From an uncultured Clostridia bacterium (GTDB lineage Bacteria > Bacillota > Clostridia > Christensenellales > UBA1750), in contig CANQPP010000004.1 of assembly GCA_947625765.1 (NCBI GenBank), positions 1-64,000 of the forward strand: DNA of 64,000 bases, in the 5' to 3' direction. Shown here piece after piece: positions 41,736 to 51,798 of the stretch. The position numbers and the translations under genes were made by a program. The notes beneath the pieces were generated by a model. It did no database searches and was not told the origin of the DNA. It saw only the letters and a program-made list of their open reading frames with translations. Every line of letters starts with the position of its first letter. Positions within the stretch are counted from its first letter, which is position 1.

Positions 41736-41972
41736 AGTATATATTATGACGGTGACGGTCTCTAGGGATACGATTTCGTTTTTTATATGTAATTGCTATA
41801 AGAACCAGGATACGATCTCCAGAAACGGGCGCCAGTTTGGGCGCGGGGCGTATTTTCCGCTTTCGGTTGCCGCTTGGGGGGCTAATTTTAGCGTGAAGGC
41901 TCCTTCAGGGCGGCGAGGCAGCGGTGCGCGTATCCGCGCGTTAGGGGCGTTGACCGGCATCGTTTTAAATCG

Positions 41973-43553
41973 ATGAAAGCGATGGTGGAAAAATTCATGA
42001 TGGAGAAGCTGCTGTGGATCGCCGGGCTCGTCGTGGCCCTGGCGGCCGGGGCGGGCATCGGCGCCTGGATCGGCGCGAACAGGGCCCGCCGGAACATCGA
42101 ACAGAAGATCGGCGACACCGAGGAAGCCATGAAGAAGCTGGTGGACGAGGCCAAGGAAAAGGCCGAGACCGTCAAGAAGGAGCGCATCCTGGAGGCCAAG
42201 GAGGAGATCCTCCGCCAGAAGACCGAGATGGAGCGCGATATTCGGGAAAGGCGCAACGAGACGCAGCGCCTGGAGCGCCGCCTGCTGCAGAAGGAAGAGG
42301 CGCTGGATAAGAAGCAGGACAGCCTGGAAAGCCGCGAAAACAATCTGACCCGCATGACCAAGGACTTAAAGGCCCGGCAGGAATCCCTGGACGCCCTGGA
42401 AGCGCAGAGGCTGGAAAAGCTGGAGCAGGTCGCAAAGATGACCAGCGAGGAAGCCCGGCAGATGATCGTTTCCGCCGTGCAGAAGGACGCCTACCACGAC
42501 GCGGCCGTGATGGTCCGCGAGATCGAACAGCAGGCCAAGGACGAGGCCGAGAAGAAGGCCCGCAACATCATCTCCCTGGCCATACAAAAATGCGCCGCCG
42601 ACCACGTGGCCGAGACCACGGTGTCCGTGGTGCCCCTGCCCAACGACGAGATGAAGGGCCGCATCATCGGCCGCGAGGGCCGCAACATCCGCGCCCTGGA
42701 GACCGCCACGGGCATAGACCTGATCATCGACGATACGCCGGAGGCGGTGATCCTCTCCGGCTTCGACCCCATCCGCAGGGAGATCGCCCGCATCGCCCTG
42801 GAGAAGCTCATCAACGACGGCCGCATCCACCCCACCCGCATCGAGGAGATGGTGGAAAAGGCCAAGCGCGAGGTGGACAGCCAGATCCGCGAGGCCGGCG
42901 AGCAGGCCGTGTTCGAGACCGGCGTCCACGGGCTGCACAACGAGCTGGTGCGCTTGCTGGGCCGCATGAAGTACCGCACCTCCTACGGCCAGAACGTGCT
43001 CAAGCACTCGGTCGAGGTCTCCTACCTGGCCGGCCTGATGGCCGCGGAGCTAGGCGCGGACGTGGCGCTGGCCAAGCGCGCGGGGCTGCTCCACGACATC
43101 GGCAAGGCCATCGACCACGAGGTCGAGGGCACCCACATCCAGATCGGCGCGGACCTGGCCAAGAAGTACCACGAGCACGACCTGGTCATCAACGCCATCG
43201 CCTCCCACCACGGCGACTGCGAGCCCGCCTCCGTGGAGGCCGTCCTGGTAGCCGCCGCGGACGCCATCTCCGGCGCGCGGCCCGGCGCCCGGCGCGAGAC
43301 GCTGGAAAACTACATCAAGCGCCTGCAGCGGCTGGAGGAGATCGCCGATTCCTTCGACGGCGTGGAGAAGTCCTTCGCCATCCAGGCGGGCCGCGAGATC
43401 CGCATCATGGTCAAGCCCGAGGACGTCAACGACAGCGGCGCCGTGGTCATGGCCAAGGAGATCGCCAAGCGCATCGAGAAGGAGCTTGAGTATCCCGGCC
43501 AGATCAAGGTGAACGTGATCCGCGAGCTGCGCGCCACGGAATACGCAAAGTAA
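41973..43553 (+). CDS. rny: Ribonuclease Y
   Basis: N-terminal TM, coiled coil, KH '[35 protein letters not shown]', HD domain '[12 protein letters not shown]'. Confidence 0.98.
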   Translation: MKAMVEKFMMEKLLWIAGLVVALAAGAGIGAWIGANRARRNIEQKIGDTEEAMKKLVDEAKEKAETVKKERILEAKEEILRQKTEMERDIRERRNETQRLERRLLQKEEALDKKQDSLESRENNLTRMTKDLKARQESLDALEAQRLEKLEQVAKMTSEEARQMIVSAVQKDAYHDAAVMVREIEQQAKDEAEKKARNIISLAIQKCAADHVAETTVSVVPLPNDEMKGRIIGREGRNIRALETATGIDLIIDDTPEAVILSGFDPIRREIARIALEKLINDGRIHPTRIEEMVEKAKREVDSQIREAGEQAVFETGVHGLHNELVRLLGRMKYRTSYGQNVLKHSVEVSYLAGLMAAELGADVALAKRAGLLHDIGKAIDHEVEGTHIQIGADLAKKYHEHDLVINAIASHHGDCEPASVEAVLVAAADAISGARPGARRETLENYIKRLQRLEEIADSFDGVEKSFAIQAGREIRIMVKPEDVNDSGAVVMAKEIAKRIEKELEYPGQIKVNVIRELRATEYAK

Positions 43554-43574
43554 ACGACCAAGACGAAAAAACAA

Positions 43575-43623
43575 AAGGGGAGAGGAACGGCGGGAGCCGG
43601 GCCGCTCCCCTTGCCGTTGTTTT
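43575..43623 (+). terminator. Terminator-like hairpin
   Basis: AAGGGGAG...CTCCCCTT and overlapping AACGGC...GCCGTT then GTTTT. Confidence 0.45.
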
Positions 43624-43762
43624 GGGGGAAAGGTAGATTGCTTTTTCCCTGTCGCTTTGGTATACTTAAAAAAGGCAAGGCGCGGGAAATGGACGCGCTC
43701 AGGGCCCCAATATGCAGGGCCTTTCCACACACGACGAAAGACAAACAGGGAGGTTTTCCAAC

Positions 43763-44101
43763 ATGGCCAAGGGCGGCGGATTCCCGGGCATGGGCGGCGG
43801 CAACATGCAACAGATGCTCCGGCAGGCCCAGAAGATGCAGCAGAACATTCAGAAGCTGCAGGAGGAACTGGAAGCGCGCGAGTACGAGACCAGCTCCGGC
43901 GGCGGCATGGTGAGCGTGAAGATGAACGGCAAGAAGGGGCTGCTGGCGGTCTCCATCAAGCCCGAGGCCGTGGACCCGGACGACGTGGAGATGCTGGAGG
44001 ACCTGGTGATGGCCGCCGTCAACGAGGCGCTGCGCCAGGTGGAGGAGACCAACGAGACGGAAATGGGCAAGCTGACCGGCGGCAGGGGGTTCGGCTTCTG
44101 A
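43763..44101 (+). CDS. ybaB: YbaB/EbfC nucleoid-associated protein
   Basis: '[44 protein letters not shown]'. Confidence 0.95.
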   Translation: MAKGGGFPGMGGGNMQQMLRQAQKMQQNIQKLQEELEAREYETSSGGGMVSVKMNGKKGLLAVSIKPEAVDPDDVEMLEDLVMAAVNEALRQVEETNETEMGKLTGGRGFGF

Positions 44102-44102
44102 C

Positions 44103-44696
44103 ATGGCGGAACACTTGGATTCGGTGCAGCAGCTGGTGATGCAGCTGGCCAAGCTGCCGGGCGTGGGCCGCAAGAGCGCCCAGCGCATGGCTTACCACCT
44201 GCTCTCCCAGCCGGTGGAGGAGGTCGAGGCGCTGGCGCAGGCCATCGCCCAGGCCCGCAGGAGCGTCAAGCGCTGCCCGGTGTGCGGCAACTACACGGAC
44301 GGCGAGAAGTGCTCCATCTGCGCGGACGAGAGGCGCGACCACGGCGTGCTCTGCGTGGTCCGCGACCCCAGGGACGTGGCCGCCATGGAGCGCACGCGGG
44401 ACTACAACGGGCTCTACCACGTGCTGCACGGGGTGATCTCGCCCATGGAGGGCGTGGGCCCCGAGGACATCGCCATCAAGGAGCTGCTGGGGCGGCTGGA
44501 CGGCGTGCACGAGGTGATCCTGGCCACCAACCCCGACATCGAGGGCGAGGCCACGGCCGCCTACATCGCGCGGCTGCTCAAGCCCCTGGGCGTCAAGGTC
44601 AGCCGCATCGCCCACGGCATGCCCGTCGGCAGCGACCTGGAATACACCGACGAGATCACGCTCTCCCGCGCCATGCGCGGAAGGACCGATATGTAA
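44103..44696 (+). CDS. recR: Recombination mediator RecR
   Basis: '[20 protein letters not shown]', zinc finger [16 protein letters not shown], Toprim. Confidence 0.97.
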   Translation: MAEHLDSVQQLVMQLAKLPGVGRKSAQRMAYHLLSQPVEEVEALAQAIAQARRSVKRCPVCGNYTDGEKCSICADERRDHGVLCVVRDPRDVAAMERTRDYNGLYHVLHGVISPMEGVGPEDIAIKELLGRLDGVHEVILATNPDIEGEATAAYIARLLKPLGVKVSRIAHGMPVGSDLEYTDEITLSRAMRGRTDM

Positions 44697-44764
44697 AAAA
44701 CAAGGACGCCGCGGGCCTGGCCTGCGGCGTCTCCGGCATCAGGAGAAAAGGGGGGCCATTACTT

Positions 44765-46126
44765 ATGTACACGATGAAGGCAAGACAGATCCCGCTGGAC
44801 GACAACTGGGACGTGATCGTGATCGGCGGCGGGCCTGCGGGCTGCACCGCCGCCGCCTCCGCCGCGCGGGAAGGAGCGAAAACGCTGCTCATCGAGGCGA
44901 CGGGCTCCCTGGGCGGCATGGGCACCTCCGGGCTCGTGCCGGCCTGGTGCCCCTTCTCCGACAAGGAGAAGATCATCTACCGCGGCATGGCGGAGACGGT
45001 CTTTTCCCGCTCCAAGGCCGCAAGCCCCCACGTGCAGCCGGAGGACACCGAGTGGGTGCCCATCAGCCCGGAGGACCTAAAGCGCGTCTACGACGAGCTG
45101 ATGGAGGAATACGGCGTTCGCGTGCTGTTCAACACCTTCCTCTGCGAGGCAGAGACGGAAAACGGCGAGGTGAAGGCCGTGGTGGTCTCCAACAAGTCCG
45201 GCCTTTCGGCGTATAAGGCCAAGGTGTACGTGGACGGCAGCGGGGACGGCGACCTGGCCGTGATGGCCGGTGCTTCCTACGAATTCGGGGAAAACGGCGG
45301 CGAGCCGATGCCCTCGTCCCTCTGCTTTATCCTGACCAACGTGGACATGTACGCCTACCAGTACCACCCGAAATACGGCCTCGTCCACGGCGGGATGCAC
45401 CCGGGCAACCCGCAGAGCTTTGCCCACCAGCTGCCCGCGGATGCGCGCTACCCCGATATCGTGGACACGCATCTGTGCAACAACATCATAGGCCCGGGCA
45501 CCGTGGGCTTCAACGCGGGGCATTTGTTTGGCCTGGATTCCACCGACCCAAAGAGCGTTTCGGCCGCCATGATCACAGGCAGGCGCATCGCCCGGCAGTA
45601 TCGGGACGCGCTGGCATCCTACTTCCCGGAGGCCTTCGGCAACGCCTACCTGGTGGCGACCGCGCCGGTGATGGGCATCCGCGAGTCCCGGCGCATCGTG
45701 GGCGACTACACGCTGACGGTGGAGGACTACGCGAACAAGGCGGACTTCCCCGACGAGATCTGCCGCAACAGCTATTATCTGGACATCCACTACACCCAGG
45801 AGGAGCTCAAGCGCCTAGCGGAGGGCGGCATCGACGAGACCGCCCGCTGCGCCCGCTACGGCGCGGGGGAGTCCCACGGCATCCCCTACCGCTCGCTTTT
45901 GCCAAAAGGGGTCAGGAACGTCCTGGTGGCGGGCCGCTCGATCTCCTGCGACAAGCGCATACAGGGCTCCGTCCGCGTGATGCCCGTGTGCCTGGCCATG
46001 GGCGAGGCGGCGGGCATGGCCGCCGCGTTCGCCGCCGCGGGCGATAAAGACGTGCACAAGGTCGATACGCACCGCCTGCGGGCGCGGCTGCGGCAGATGG
46101 GCGCCTATTTCCACGGGGAGGCTTAA
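44765..46126 (+). CDS. FAD-dependent oxidoreductase
   Basis: 'WDVIVIGGGPAGCTAAASAAREGAKTLLIEATGSLGGMGTSGLV' dinucleotide-binding fold. Confidence 0.9.
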   Translation: MYTMKARQIPLDDNWDVIVIGGGPAGCTAAASAAREGAKTLLIEATGSLGGMGTSGLVPAWCPFSDKEKIIYRGMAETVFSRSKAASPHVQPEDTEWVPISPEDLKRVYDELMEEYGVRVLFNTFLCEAETENGEVKAVVVSNKSGLSAYKAKVYVDGSGDGDLAVMAGASYEFGENGGEPMPSSLCFILTNVDMYAYQYHPKYGLVHGGMHPGNPQSFAHQLPADARYPDIVDTHLCNNIIGPGTVGFNAGHLFGLDSTDPKSVSAAMITGRRIARQYRDALASYFPEAFGNAYLVATAPVMGIRESRRIVGDYTLTVEDYANKADFPDEICRNSYYLDIHYTQEELKRLAEGGIDETARCARYGAGESHGIPYRSLLPKGVRNVLVAGRSISCDKRIQGSVRVMPVCLAMGEAAGMAAAFAAAGDKDVHKVDTHRLRARLRQMGAYFHGEA

Positions 46127-46167
46127 AGAAAACGCCGTAAGGGGAAGGCCTTAAGGAGGAAGCCGAA

Positions 46168-46395
46168 ATGAAGCCGAAGCAGGCAGGGAAATGCAGGGAT
46201 GCGCTGATGATCGCAGGCGTTGTTGTGATGCTCCTGGGATATCTATACAAGACGTTTTTGATCGCGGGCCTCTGCGTCGCCGCTTCCTGCCTGCTGCCCC
46301 ATTTCCTGTTTTACAGGTGCCCGCACTGCGGAAAGCTCCTGGGGAGGAACGAGGAGAGGTTCTGCCAGCACTGCGGGGAGAGCATCGAGGAATGA
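46168..46395 (+). CDS. Small membrane protein with C-terminal zinc ribbon
   Basis: 75 aa, two TM segments, CPHC...CQHC; SD 'aaggagg'. Confidence 0.7.
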   Translation: MKPKQAGKCRDALMIAGVVVMLLGYLYKTFLIAGLCVAASCLLPHFLFYRCPHCGKLLGRNEERFCQHCGESIEE

Positions 46396-46506
46396 AGGAC
46401 CCGTTCTGCTAAGGGGCCGCGGGACCCGGCATCATGGCGGCACGATGAGGAAGATGAAACAGAGGACCGTTCGACAGAACATGAGTAACAAGGGAGGAAC
46501 GACACA

Positions 46507-46698
46507 GTGAACAAGGTGCATTTGGTACAAATCATTTTTGTGGTCGTGGAGATACTCGCGGCGATCCCGCTTACGATCGAGGTGTTCGGGGACATGGACC
46601 CGGGCGTGATCACGGTCTCCGCGGTCGTCCTTTGGGTGGGCATGATCGGAAGCATGGTCTGCGCGCTCATCCGTGTCGCGCAGGCGAAGAAGAAGTGA
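46507..46698 (+). CDS. Small hydrophobic membrane protein (63 aa)
   Basis: Two hydrophobic helices, SD 'aagggagg' upstream. Confidence 0.6.
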   Translation: MNKVHLVQIIFVVVEILAAIPLTIEVFGDMDPGVITVSAVVLWVGMIGSMVCALIRVAQAKKK

Positions 46699-46764
46699 AC
46701 AGAAGGCCTGCCGGGACAACGAGAGGCAGATCGGGGTCTGCGGAAAAGAGGAGGATAAAGGGAT

Positions 46765-47217
46765 ATGCGCATCGTCAGAGCGGAAGTGAGCGAGCTTCCG
46801 CTCGTTGTGCAAATGAAGATGAACATGTTCAGGGAAGCCGGGTCGGCTTCTTTGCTGCAGGAGCATGCGGAGGAAATGATCCTGCAAACATACAGCGCAT
46901 TGTACCAAGAGGACAGATGCTGTCATTTCCTCGTCTATGATGAAAGGGGGAAATGTACTGCATGTGCGGGTGCGGTCATTAAGGACGATATCCCCTTTTG
47001 CTTTTTCAAGACCCCATATTACGGATATGTTATCGACGTATACTGTGTTCCGGAAGACAGGCGAAAGGGCTATGCCACGGGAGCGATGGAGGCGGTGCTC
47101 CGCTGGCTGAAAGAAAAAGGGGTGCATAGCATTAAGCTGAAGCCTTCCGGAACAGGCCGCCATTTGTATGAAAGAATGGGGTTTTGCGACTCCGGGGAGA
47201 TGGAAAAATGGATATAG
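46765..47217 (+). CDS. GNAT family N-acetyltransferase
   Basis: 'GYVIDVYCVPEDRRKGYATGAMEAVLRWLKEKGVHSIKLKPSGTGRHLYERMGF'. Confidence 0.92.
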   Translation: MRIVRAEVSELPLVVQMKMNMFREAGSASLLQEHAEEMILQTYSALYQEDRCCHFLVYDERGKCTACAGAVIKDDIPFCFFKTPYYGYVIDVYCVPEDRRKGYATGAMEAVLRWLKEKGVHSIKLKPSGTGRHLYERMGFCDSGEMEKWI

Positions 47218-47330
47218 AGGACGCGGAGAAACGCGCAGAACGCTGTTTACTCGGATGCTGCAAGACAGTATGCCTGGACGGTATACTGGCGGATATCGAA
47301 CGGTCGGCGGCTCGCCAGGCCGTCATTTGA
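47208..47330 (+). CDS. Putative small ORF (40 aa, Cys-rich), overlapping the GNAT stop
   Basis: MDIEDAEKRAERCLLGCCKTVCLDGILADIERSAARQAVI; GGGGAG SD-like sequence upstream, ends just before the next RBS. Confidence 0.35.
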   Translation: MDIEDAEKRAERCLLGCCKTVCLDGILADIERSAARQAVI

Positions 47331-47343
47331 AAGGAGAAACAAC

Positions 47344-47733
47344 ATGAAGTGCTGTGCGCAGGTCTATGTGATGAACAGCCTGGAGGCTGCCCAAACTTAT
47401 TGCCGGGCGTTCGGGGCGGAGATCACGCTGGAGATGAAGAACAGCAGCGGGACCGCCTACGACCACTGCGTCCTGTCGGTGGACGGCGAGGGGATCATGG
47501 CCCTGGCCGAGGCCAAGCGCCCCTACGACGCGAGGGCCATCCAGGAGATGAAATGGGAGACCATGACGTTCAACGCCTTCGAGCTGGGGACGGTCGAAAG
47601 GGTCCAAAACGCCTTCCAGGTGCTCAGCAGCGACGGCGGCGTCGTGCTCGAGGAGCTGCATGAATACCCCTGGAACGCCTGCGGCGGCACCGTGATCGAC
47701 AAGTACGGCGTGTGCTGGTGGGTCGGCATTTAA
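47344..47733 (+). CDS. VOC family (PhnB-like) protein
   Basis: 'AQVYVMNSLEAAQTYCRAFGAEITLEMKNSSGTAYDHCVLSVDGEGIMALAEA', C-terminal 'DKYGVCWWVGI'. Confidence 0.88.
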   Translation: MKCCAQVYVMNSLEAAQTYCRAFGAEITLEMKNSSGTAYDHCVLSVDGEGIMALAEAKRPYDARAIQEMKWETMTFNAFELGTVERVQNAFQVLSSDGGVVLEELHEYPWNACGGTVIDKYGVCWWVGI

Positions 47734-47761
47734 AGCGAACAGAAGCGTTTCCATTTTAAGC

Positions 47762-47793
47762 AAAGAAGCGGACGGTCGGCGCCCGCTTCTTTT
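47762..47793 (+). terminator. Rho-independent terminator
   Basis: AAAGAAGCGG...CCGCTTCTTT then T. Confidence 0.65.
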
Positions 47794-47983
47794 GCGTTGG
47801 CGTTGATTTCCAAAAAGAGCAAATTCAAGAAAAAACACAAACAGGAAAAGCAGAAACAAAGCCCCGCGGACCTTCGTTTAATGAGAGTATGCAGGGATTG
47901 GATTTGCATTCCGTCCCTGTCTGTGCTAAACTGGATGTCGGAAAAGCGGGGATCGACCCGATGTTCGCTTAGGAGGAATCACG

Positions 47984-50900
47984 TTGAGAAGAAGGAACCG
48001 CAGGGGCATCGTCCTGGTGCAGCTGCTGCTATTTTCCGCCGTGCTGGTGCTGTTCGTGGTCCTGACCATCGAGAAGGAGCTGACGCCCGCCGTCTCCCTG
48101 GGCGGCGTGCAGATGGACGAGCCTTCCTCGGACGGGACGCTGCAGCTGCAGTCCACGGGCCTCGTGATCTCCGAGCTCATGGCCTCCAACTCCGGGGCCG
48201 TGCGCGACGAGGACGGCGACTATCCCGACTGGGTGGAGCTGTACAACGGCACGGGCGCGCCCATCGACCTGGGCGGCTACGCCCTCTCCGACCGGGACGA
48301 CAACCCCGCCAAGTTCCCCCTGCCCAACCAGACGCTCGCAAGCGGCGAATACATCGTCGTCTATTTATCCGGCAAGGGCCGCAACATCGCCGGACAGCCC
48401 CTGCATGCGGGCTTTAAGCTCAAGAAGGGCGAAACGCTGTACCTGTTCACCGACGGCGGCGCCCTGGCGGATCAGGTGGAGGCCCCGGCCCTGGGCGCCA
48501 ACGTCTCCTACATCCGCACAGAGAGCGGCTTTGAGGAAAGCGCCTTCTGCTCCCCAGGCTTTGCCAACGACCAGGCGGGCAGCGACGCCTACGCCGCCGC
48601 CTTCGACCGCACCGCCGAAAGCACGATCAAGATCAGCGAAGTCCAATCCTCCAACGTCAGCACCTGCCAGGACGCAAGCGGCGCTTACGTTGACTGGGTG
48701 GAGATTACGAACATCGGCTCCTCTCCTGTGGACCTTACCGGCTACTGCCTCTCCGACGATGAGAGCGAGCCCATGAAGTGGCGCTTCGGCTCCGCGACGT
48801 TAAACCCCGGCGAGTTCCTGCTGGTGTATTGCGACAAGGGCGCGCAGGCCGGCGCGGAGGAGCTGCACGCCTCCTTCGGCATCTCCGCCGCGGGCGAGAC
48901 GCTGCTGCTGCACGACGCCTCCGGCGCGCTGCTGGACCGCGTGGACGTGCCGGAGCTCAAGGACGACTGGTCCTACGCCCGGGGCGGCGACGGCCTCTTT
49001 GCCGCCACCAACGCCCCCACGCCCGGCAAGGCCAACACGATGGAGAACGGCCTGGCCGCGGTGGAGGACTTCTTCCGTTTGAACAACAAGGGCGTGTACA
49101 TTGCGGAGGTCCTCTCCTCCGCCGCCGACACGCAGGTGAACGGCCAGTCGGTGGACTTTGCGGAGATCGTGAACAACTCCGGCGCCGCCGTGGACCTTAA
49201 CAGCTGGGGCCTCTCCAACGCGCCCAAGCGCAAGGCCCGCTTTCAGTTCCCGGAGATGATCCTGCAGCCGGGCGAGCGGGCCGTGGTGGCTTTGAGCGGC
49301 ACGGACAGCGTGGAGGATGGGAACCTCAGCGCCTCCTTCAAGGCCAGCTCCACGGGGGAAACGCTGTACCTGTTCACCGACCAGGGAGAGATGGTGGATA
49401 AGCTGATCGTTCCCCAGCTGCAGGCGGACGTCTCCTACGGGCGGGGCGACGACCTCGGCCTTTTTTATTACGCCTCCCCGAGCCCCGGAGAGGCCAACCA
49501 GGGCGTGAGCTATCGTGGCATGACCCAGCGGGTGGACTTCTCCGTGCGCCCCGGCCTCTATGACGGCGCGGTGACGCTGGAGATGTACGTGGGCGACGGG
49601 AGCCAGATCCATTACACCACGGACTGCACCGAGCCCGGCCCCTCGTCCCCTGCCTATTCCGGCCCGCTGACGCTCTCCTCCACCACGGTGGTGCGCGCCG
49701 TGGCGGTGAAGGATGGGTACTTGAGCCCTTTGAGCACCACGGGCACCTACATCATAGGCCAAAGCCACAGCGTGCGCGTGGTGAGCCTCTCCACGGACCC
49801 GGACAACCTGTTCTCCGATGAAAAGGGCATCTACGCCGACGGCCCCGGCTATATGGAGGAGTTCCCTCACGGCTCCGCGGGCAAGGGCGCCAACTTCTGG
49901 ATGGACTGGGAGCGGCCCGTGTACGTGGAGGTGTTCGACGAGGACGGAACCACGCTTTTGTCCCAGGGCGGGGAGTTCAAGCTCAACGGCCAGTATTCCA
50001 GGGCCATCGACCAGAAGTCCTTTGCGGTCTACGCCCGCAAGGAATACGGCGAGAGCCGCTTTAACGCCGCGCTGTTCGACGACCGCGACTACACTTCCTA
50101 TAAATCCTTCGTCCTGCGCTCCACGGCCCAGGACTACAACCGCGCCCGCATGCGCGACGCCATGATGACCTCCCTGATGAAGGACCAGGGCGTCATGTAC
50201 CAGGAGACCGAGGTGTGCGTGCTGTACCTAAACGGCGAGTACTGGGGCCACTACAACATGCGCGAGCGGGTCAACAAGTGGTCCGTGGCCCAGTGGGAGG
50301 GCGTGACGGACGAGAGCGTGATCGACAACATCGACATATTGAAGGGCAACGGCAACAACGCGGCCCGCGTGCTCAACGGCAGCAACGACGAGTACATGGA
50401 GCTGATGGACTACGTGCGCAGCCACAACCTTGCCAACGAGGAAGCCCTTCAGTACGTGACCGACCGGGTGGACGTGCAGAACTACTTCGATTACCAGATC
50501 GCGGAGATCTTCTGGGCCAACTCGGACAACGGCAACATCAAGTATTACAAGGTCCCCGGCGGCAAGTGGAAGTGGATACTTTACGACCTGGACTGGGGCA
50601 TCAACACCGGCGAGGACAACGGATATAAGCGCGACGGCTTCCTGCATGTGCTCAACGAGAACGGCACGGGCTACAACGACTCCTTCGACAACGACATCAT
50701 CCGCGGGCTTCTTGACAACAAGGAGATGGAGCAGCTCTTCATCGAACGCTGCGCCTACTACATCAACGAGGTCTACACGGAGGAAAACATACTTGCGGCC
50801 ATCGACGAGCTGCAGAGCCAGATGGCCCCGGAGATGGAGGCCCACTACGAGAGGTGGCCGGAGCACGGCTCGGTCAGCTCCTGGCAGAGGCACATAGACA

Positions 50901-51040
50901 GGCTCAAGACGTTCGCCCATTACAGGGGCGCGTACATGAAGGTGCACCTGCAGGACTGGTTCGACATAAGCGAAACCCAAATGCAGAGCCTGTTCGGGGA
51001 AAACTGGAAGCAGGAAGCCCAGACGGTCATGCAGAATTAA
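47984..51040 (+). CDS. CotH kinase family protein with three lamin-tail domains and a chitobiase/FN3-like domain
   Basis: Three repeats of the 'ISELMASN...DWVELYN...ID LGGYALSD' type (LTD), 'IHYTTDCTEPGPSSPAYSGPLTLSSTTVVRAVAVKDGY', CotH core 'KSFVLRSTAQDYNRARMRDAMMTSL...LYLNGEYWGHYNMRERVNK'. Confidence 0.9.
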   Translation: MRRRNRRGIVLVQLLLFSAVLVLFVVLTIEKELTPAVSLGGVQMDEPSSDGTLQLQSTGLVISELMASNSGAVRDEDGDYPDWVELYNGTGAPIDLGGYALSDRDDNPAKFPLPNQTLASGEYIVVYLSGKGRNIAGQPLHAGFKLKKGETLYLFTDGGALADQVEAPALGANVSYIRTESGFEESAFCSPGFANDQAGSDAYAAAFDRTAESTIKISEVQSSNVSTCQDASGAYVDWVEITNIGSSPVDLTGYCLSDDESEPMKWRFGSATLNPGEFLLVYCDKGAQAGAEELHASFGISAAGETLLLHDASGALLDRVDVPELKDDWSYARGGDGLFAATNAPTPGKANTMENGLAAVEDFFRLNNKGVYIAEVLSSAADTQVNGQSVDFAEIVNNSGAAVDLNSWGLSNAPKRKARFQFPEMILQPGERAVVALSGTDSVEDGNLSASFKASSTGETLYLFTDQGEMVDKLIVPQLQADVSYGRGDDLGLFYYASPSPGEANQGVSYRGMTQRVDFSVRPGLYDGAVTLEMYVGDGSQIHYTTDCTEPGPSSPAYSGPLTLSSTTVVRAVAVKDGYLSPLSTTGTYIIGQSHSVRVVSLSTDPDNLFSDEKGIYADGPGYMEEFPHGSAGKGANFWMDWERPVYVEVFDEDGTTLLSQGGEFKLNGQYSRAIDQKSFAVYARKEYGESRFNAALFDDRDYTSYKSFVLRSTAQDYNRARMRDAMMTSLMKDQGVMYQETEVCVLYLNGEYWGHYNMRERVNKWSVAQWEGVTDESVIDNIDILKGNGNNAARVLNGSNDEYMELMDYVRSHNLANEEALQYVTDRVDVQNYFDYQIAEIFWANSDNGNIKYYKVPGGKWKWILYDLDWGINTGEDNGYKRDGFLHVLNENGTGYNDSFDNDIIRGLLDNKEMEQLFIERCAYYINEVYTEENILAAIDELQSQMAPEMEAHYERWPEHGSVSSWQRHIDRLKTFAHYRGAYMKVHLQDWFDISETQMQSLFGENWKQEAQTVMQN

Positions 51041-51087
51041 ACACATTGGAAAAAACGAGGGGAAAAGGGGGTGAAGGGCCCGTGGAA

Positions 51088-51780
51088 ATGAAGGAGCCCC
51101 TGCGGCACGAGCAGAAGTACCACATCTCCCAGGGGTCGGCGGTCTACCTCTCCAACATACTTAAAAACGTGATGCACATTGACGAGAACGCCGACGAGCG
51201 GGGCGAGTACCACATCCGCTCCCTGTATTTCGACGACTGCTTCAACACCGCCATGGCGGACAAGATCGACGGCGTGATGCACCGCGACAAGTACCGCATA
51301 CGCATCTACAACCTGTCCGACCGGGTGATCGTGCTGGAGAGGAAGCGCAAGAAGGGGGACTACATCTCCAAGGTCTCAGCGCCCATCTCCCGGGAGCTGG
51401 CCGAGCAGATCATTGCGGGCGACGCCCACGGCCTGGAAAGGCAGGAGCATCCCCTTTTGCAGGACGTGTACAGGCAGATGACCACGCGGCAGCTGCGGCC
51501 CACGGTGGTGGTTGACTACGTGCGGGAGGCCTTCGTCCACCCGGCGGAGAACACCCGCGTGACGCTGGATAAGCAGCTGCGCACCGGCCTGTTCGGGAAG
51601 GACATGTTCGACCCGGCACTGCCCACGCTCCCCTGCCTGCACGACGAGACCGTGATCCTGGAGGTCAAGTACGACAGGCGCTTCCCGGAGTACATCGTCC
51701 CCATCCTATCCTCCATCCCCGCGCAGAGGAGCGCGATTTCCAAATACACCTACTGCAGGCGCTATGAATTCAACCTTTAG
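51088..51780 (+). CDS. VTC-domain (polyphosphate polymerase-like) protein
   Basis: 'HEQKYHIS', 'HIRSLYFDDCFN', 'KYRIRIYN', 'VLERKRKKGDYISKVSAPIS', 'TVVVDYVREAFV', 'VILEVKYDRRFPEYI'. Start could be GTG 51082. Confidence 0.9.
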   Translation: MKEPLRHEQKYHISQGSAVYLSNILKNVMHIDENADERGEYHIRSLYFDDCFNTAMADKIDGVMHRDKYRIRIYNLSDRVIVLERKRKKGDYISKVSAPISRELAEQIIAGDAHGLERQEHPLLQDVYRQMTTRQLRPTVVVDYVREAFVHPAENTRVTLDKQLRTGLFGKDMFDPALPTLPCLHDETVILEVKYDRRFPEYIVPILSSIPAQRSAISKYTYCRRYEFNL

Positions 51781-51798
51781 GAGGCGAACGCAACACCC

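Noticed and set aside
33023-43553. scpA-scpB-ftsK-rimO-pgsA-cinA-recA-rny gene order
   Set aside because: Common Firmicutes arrangement; no unusual insertions seen.
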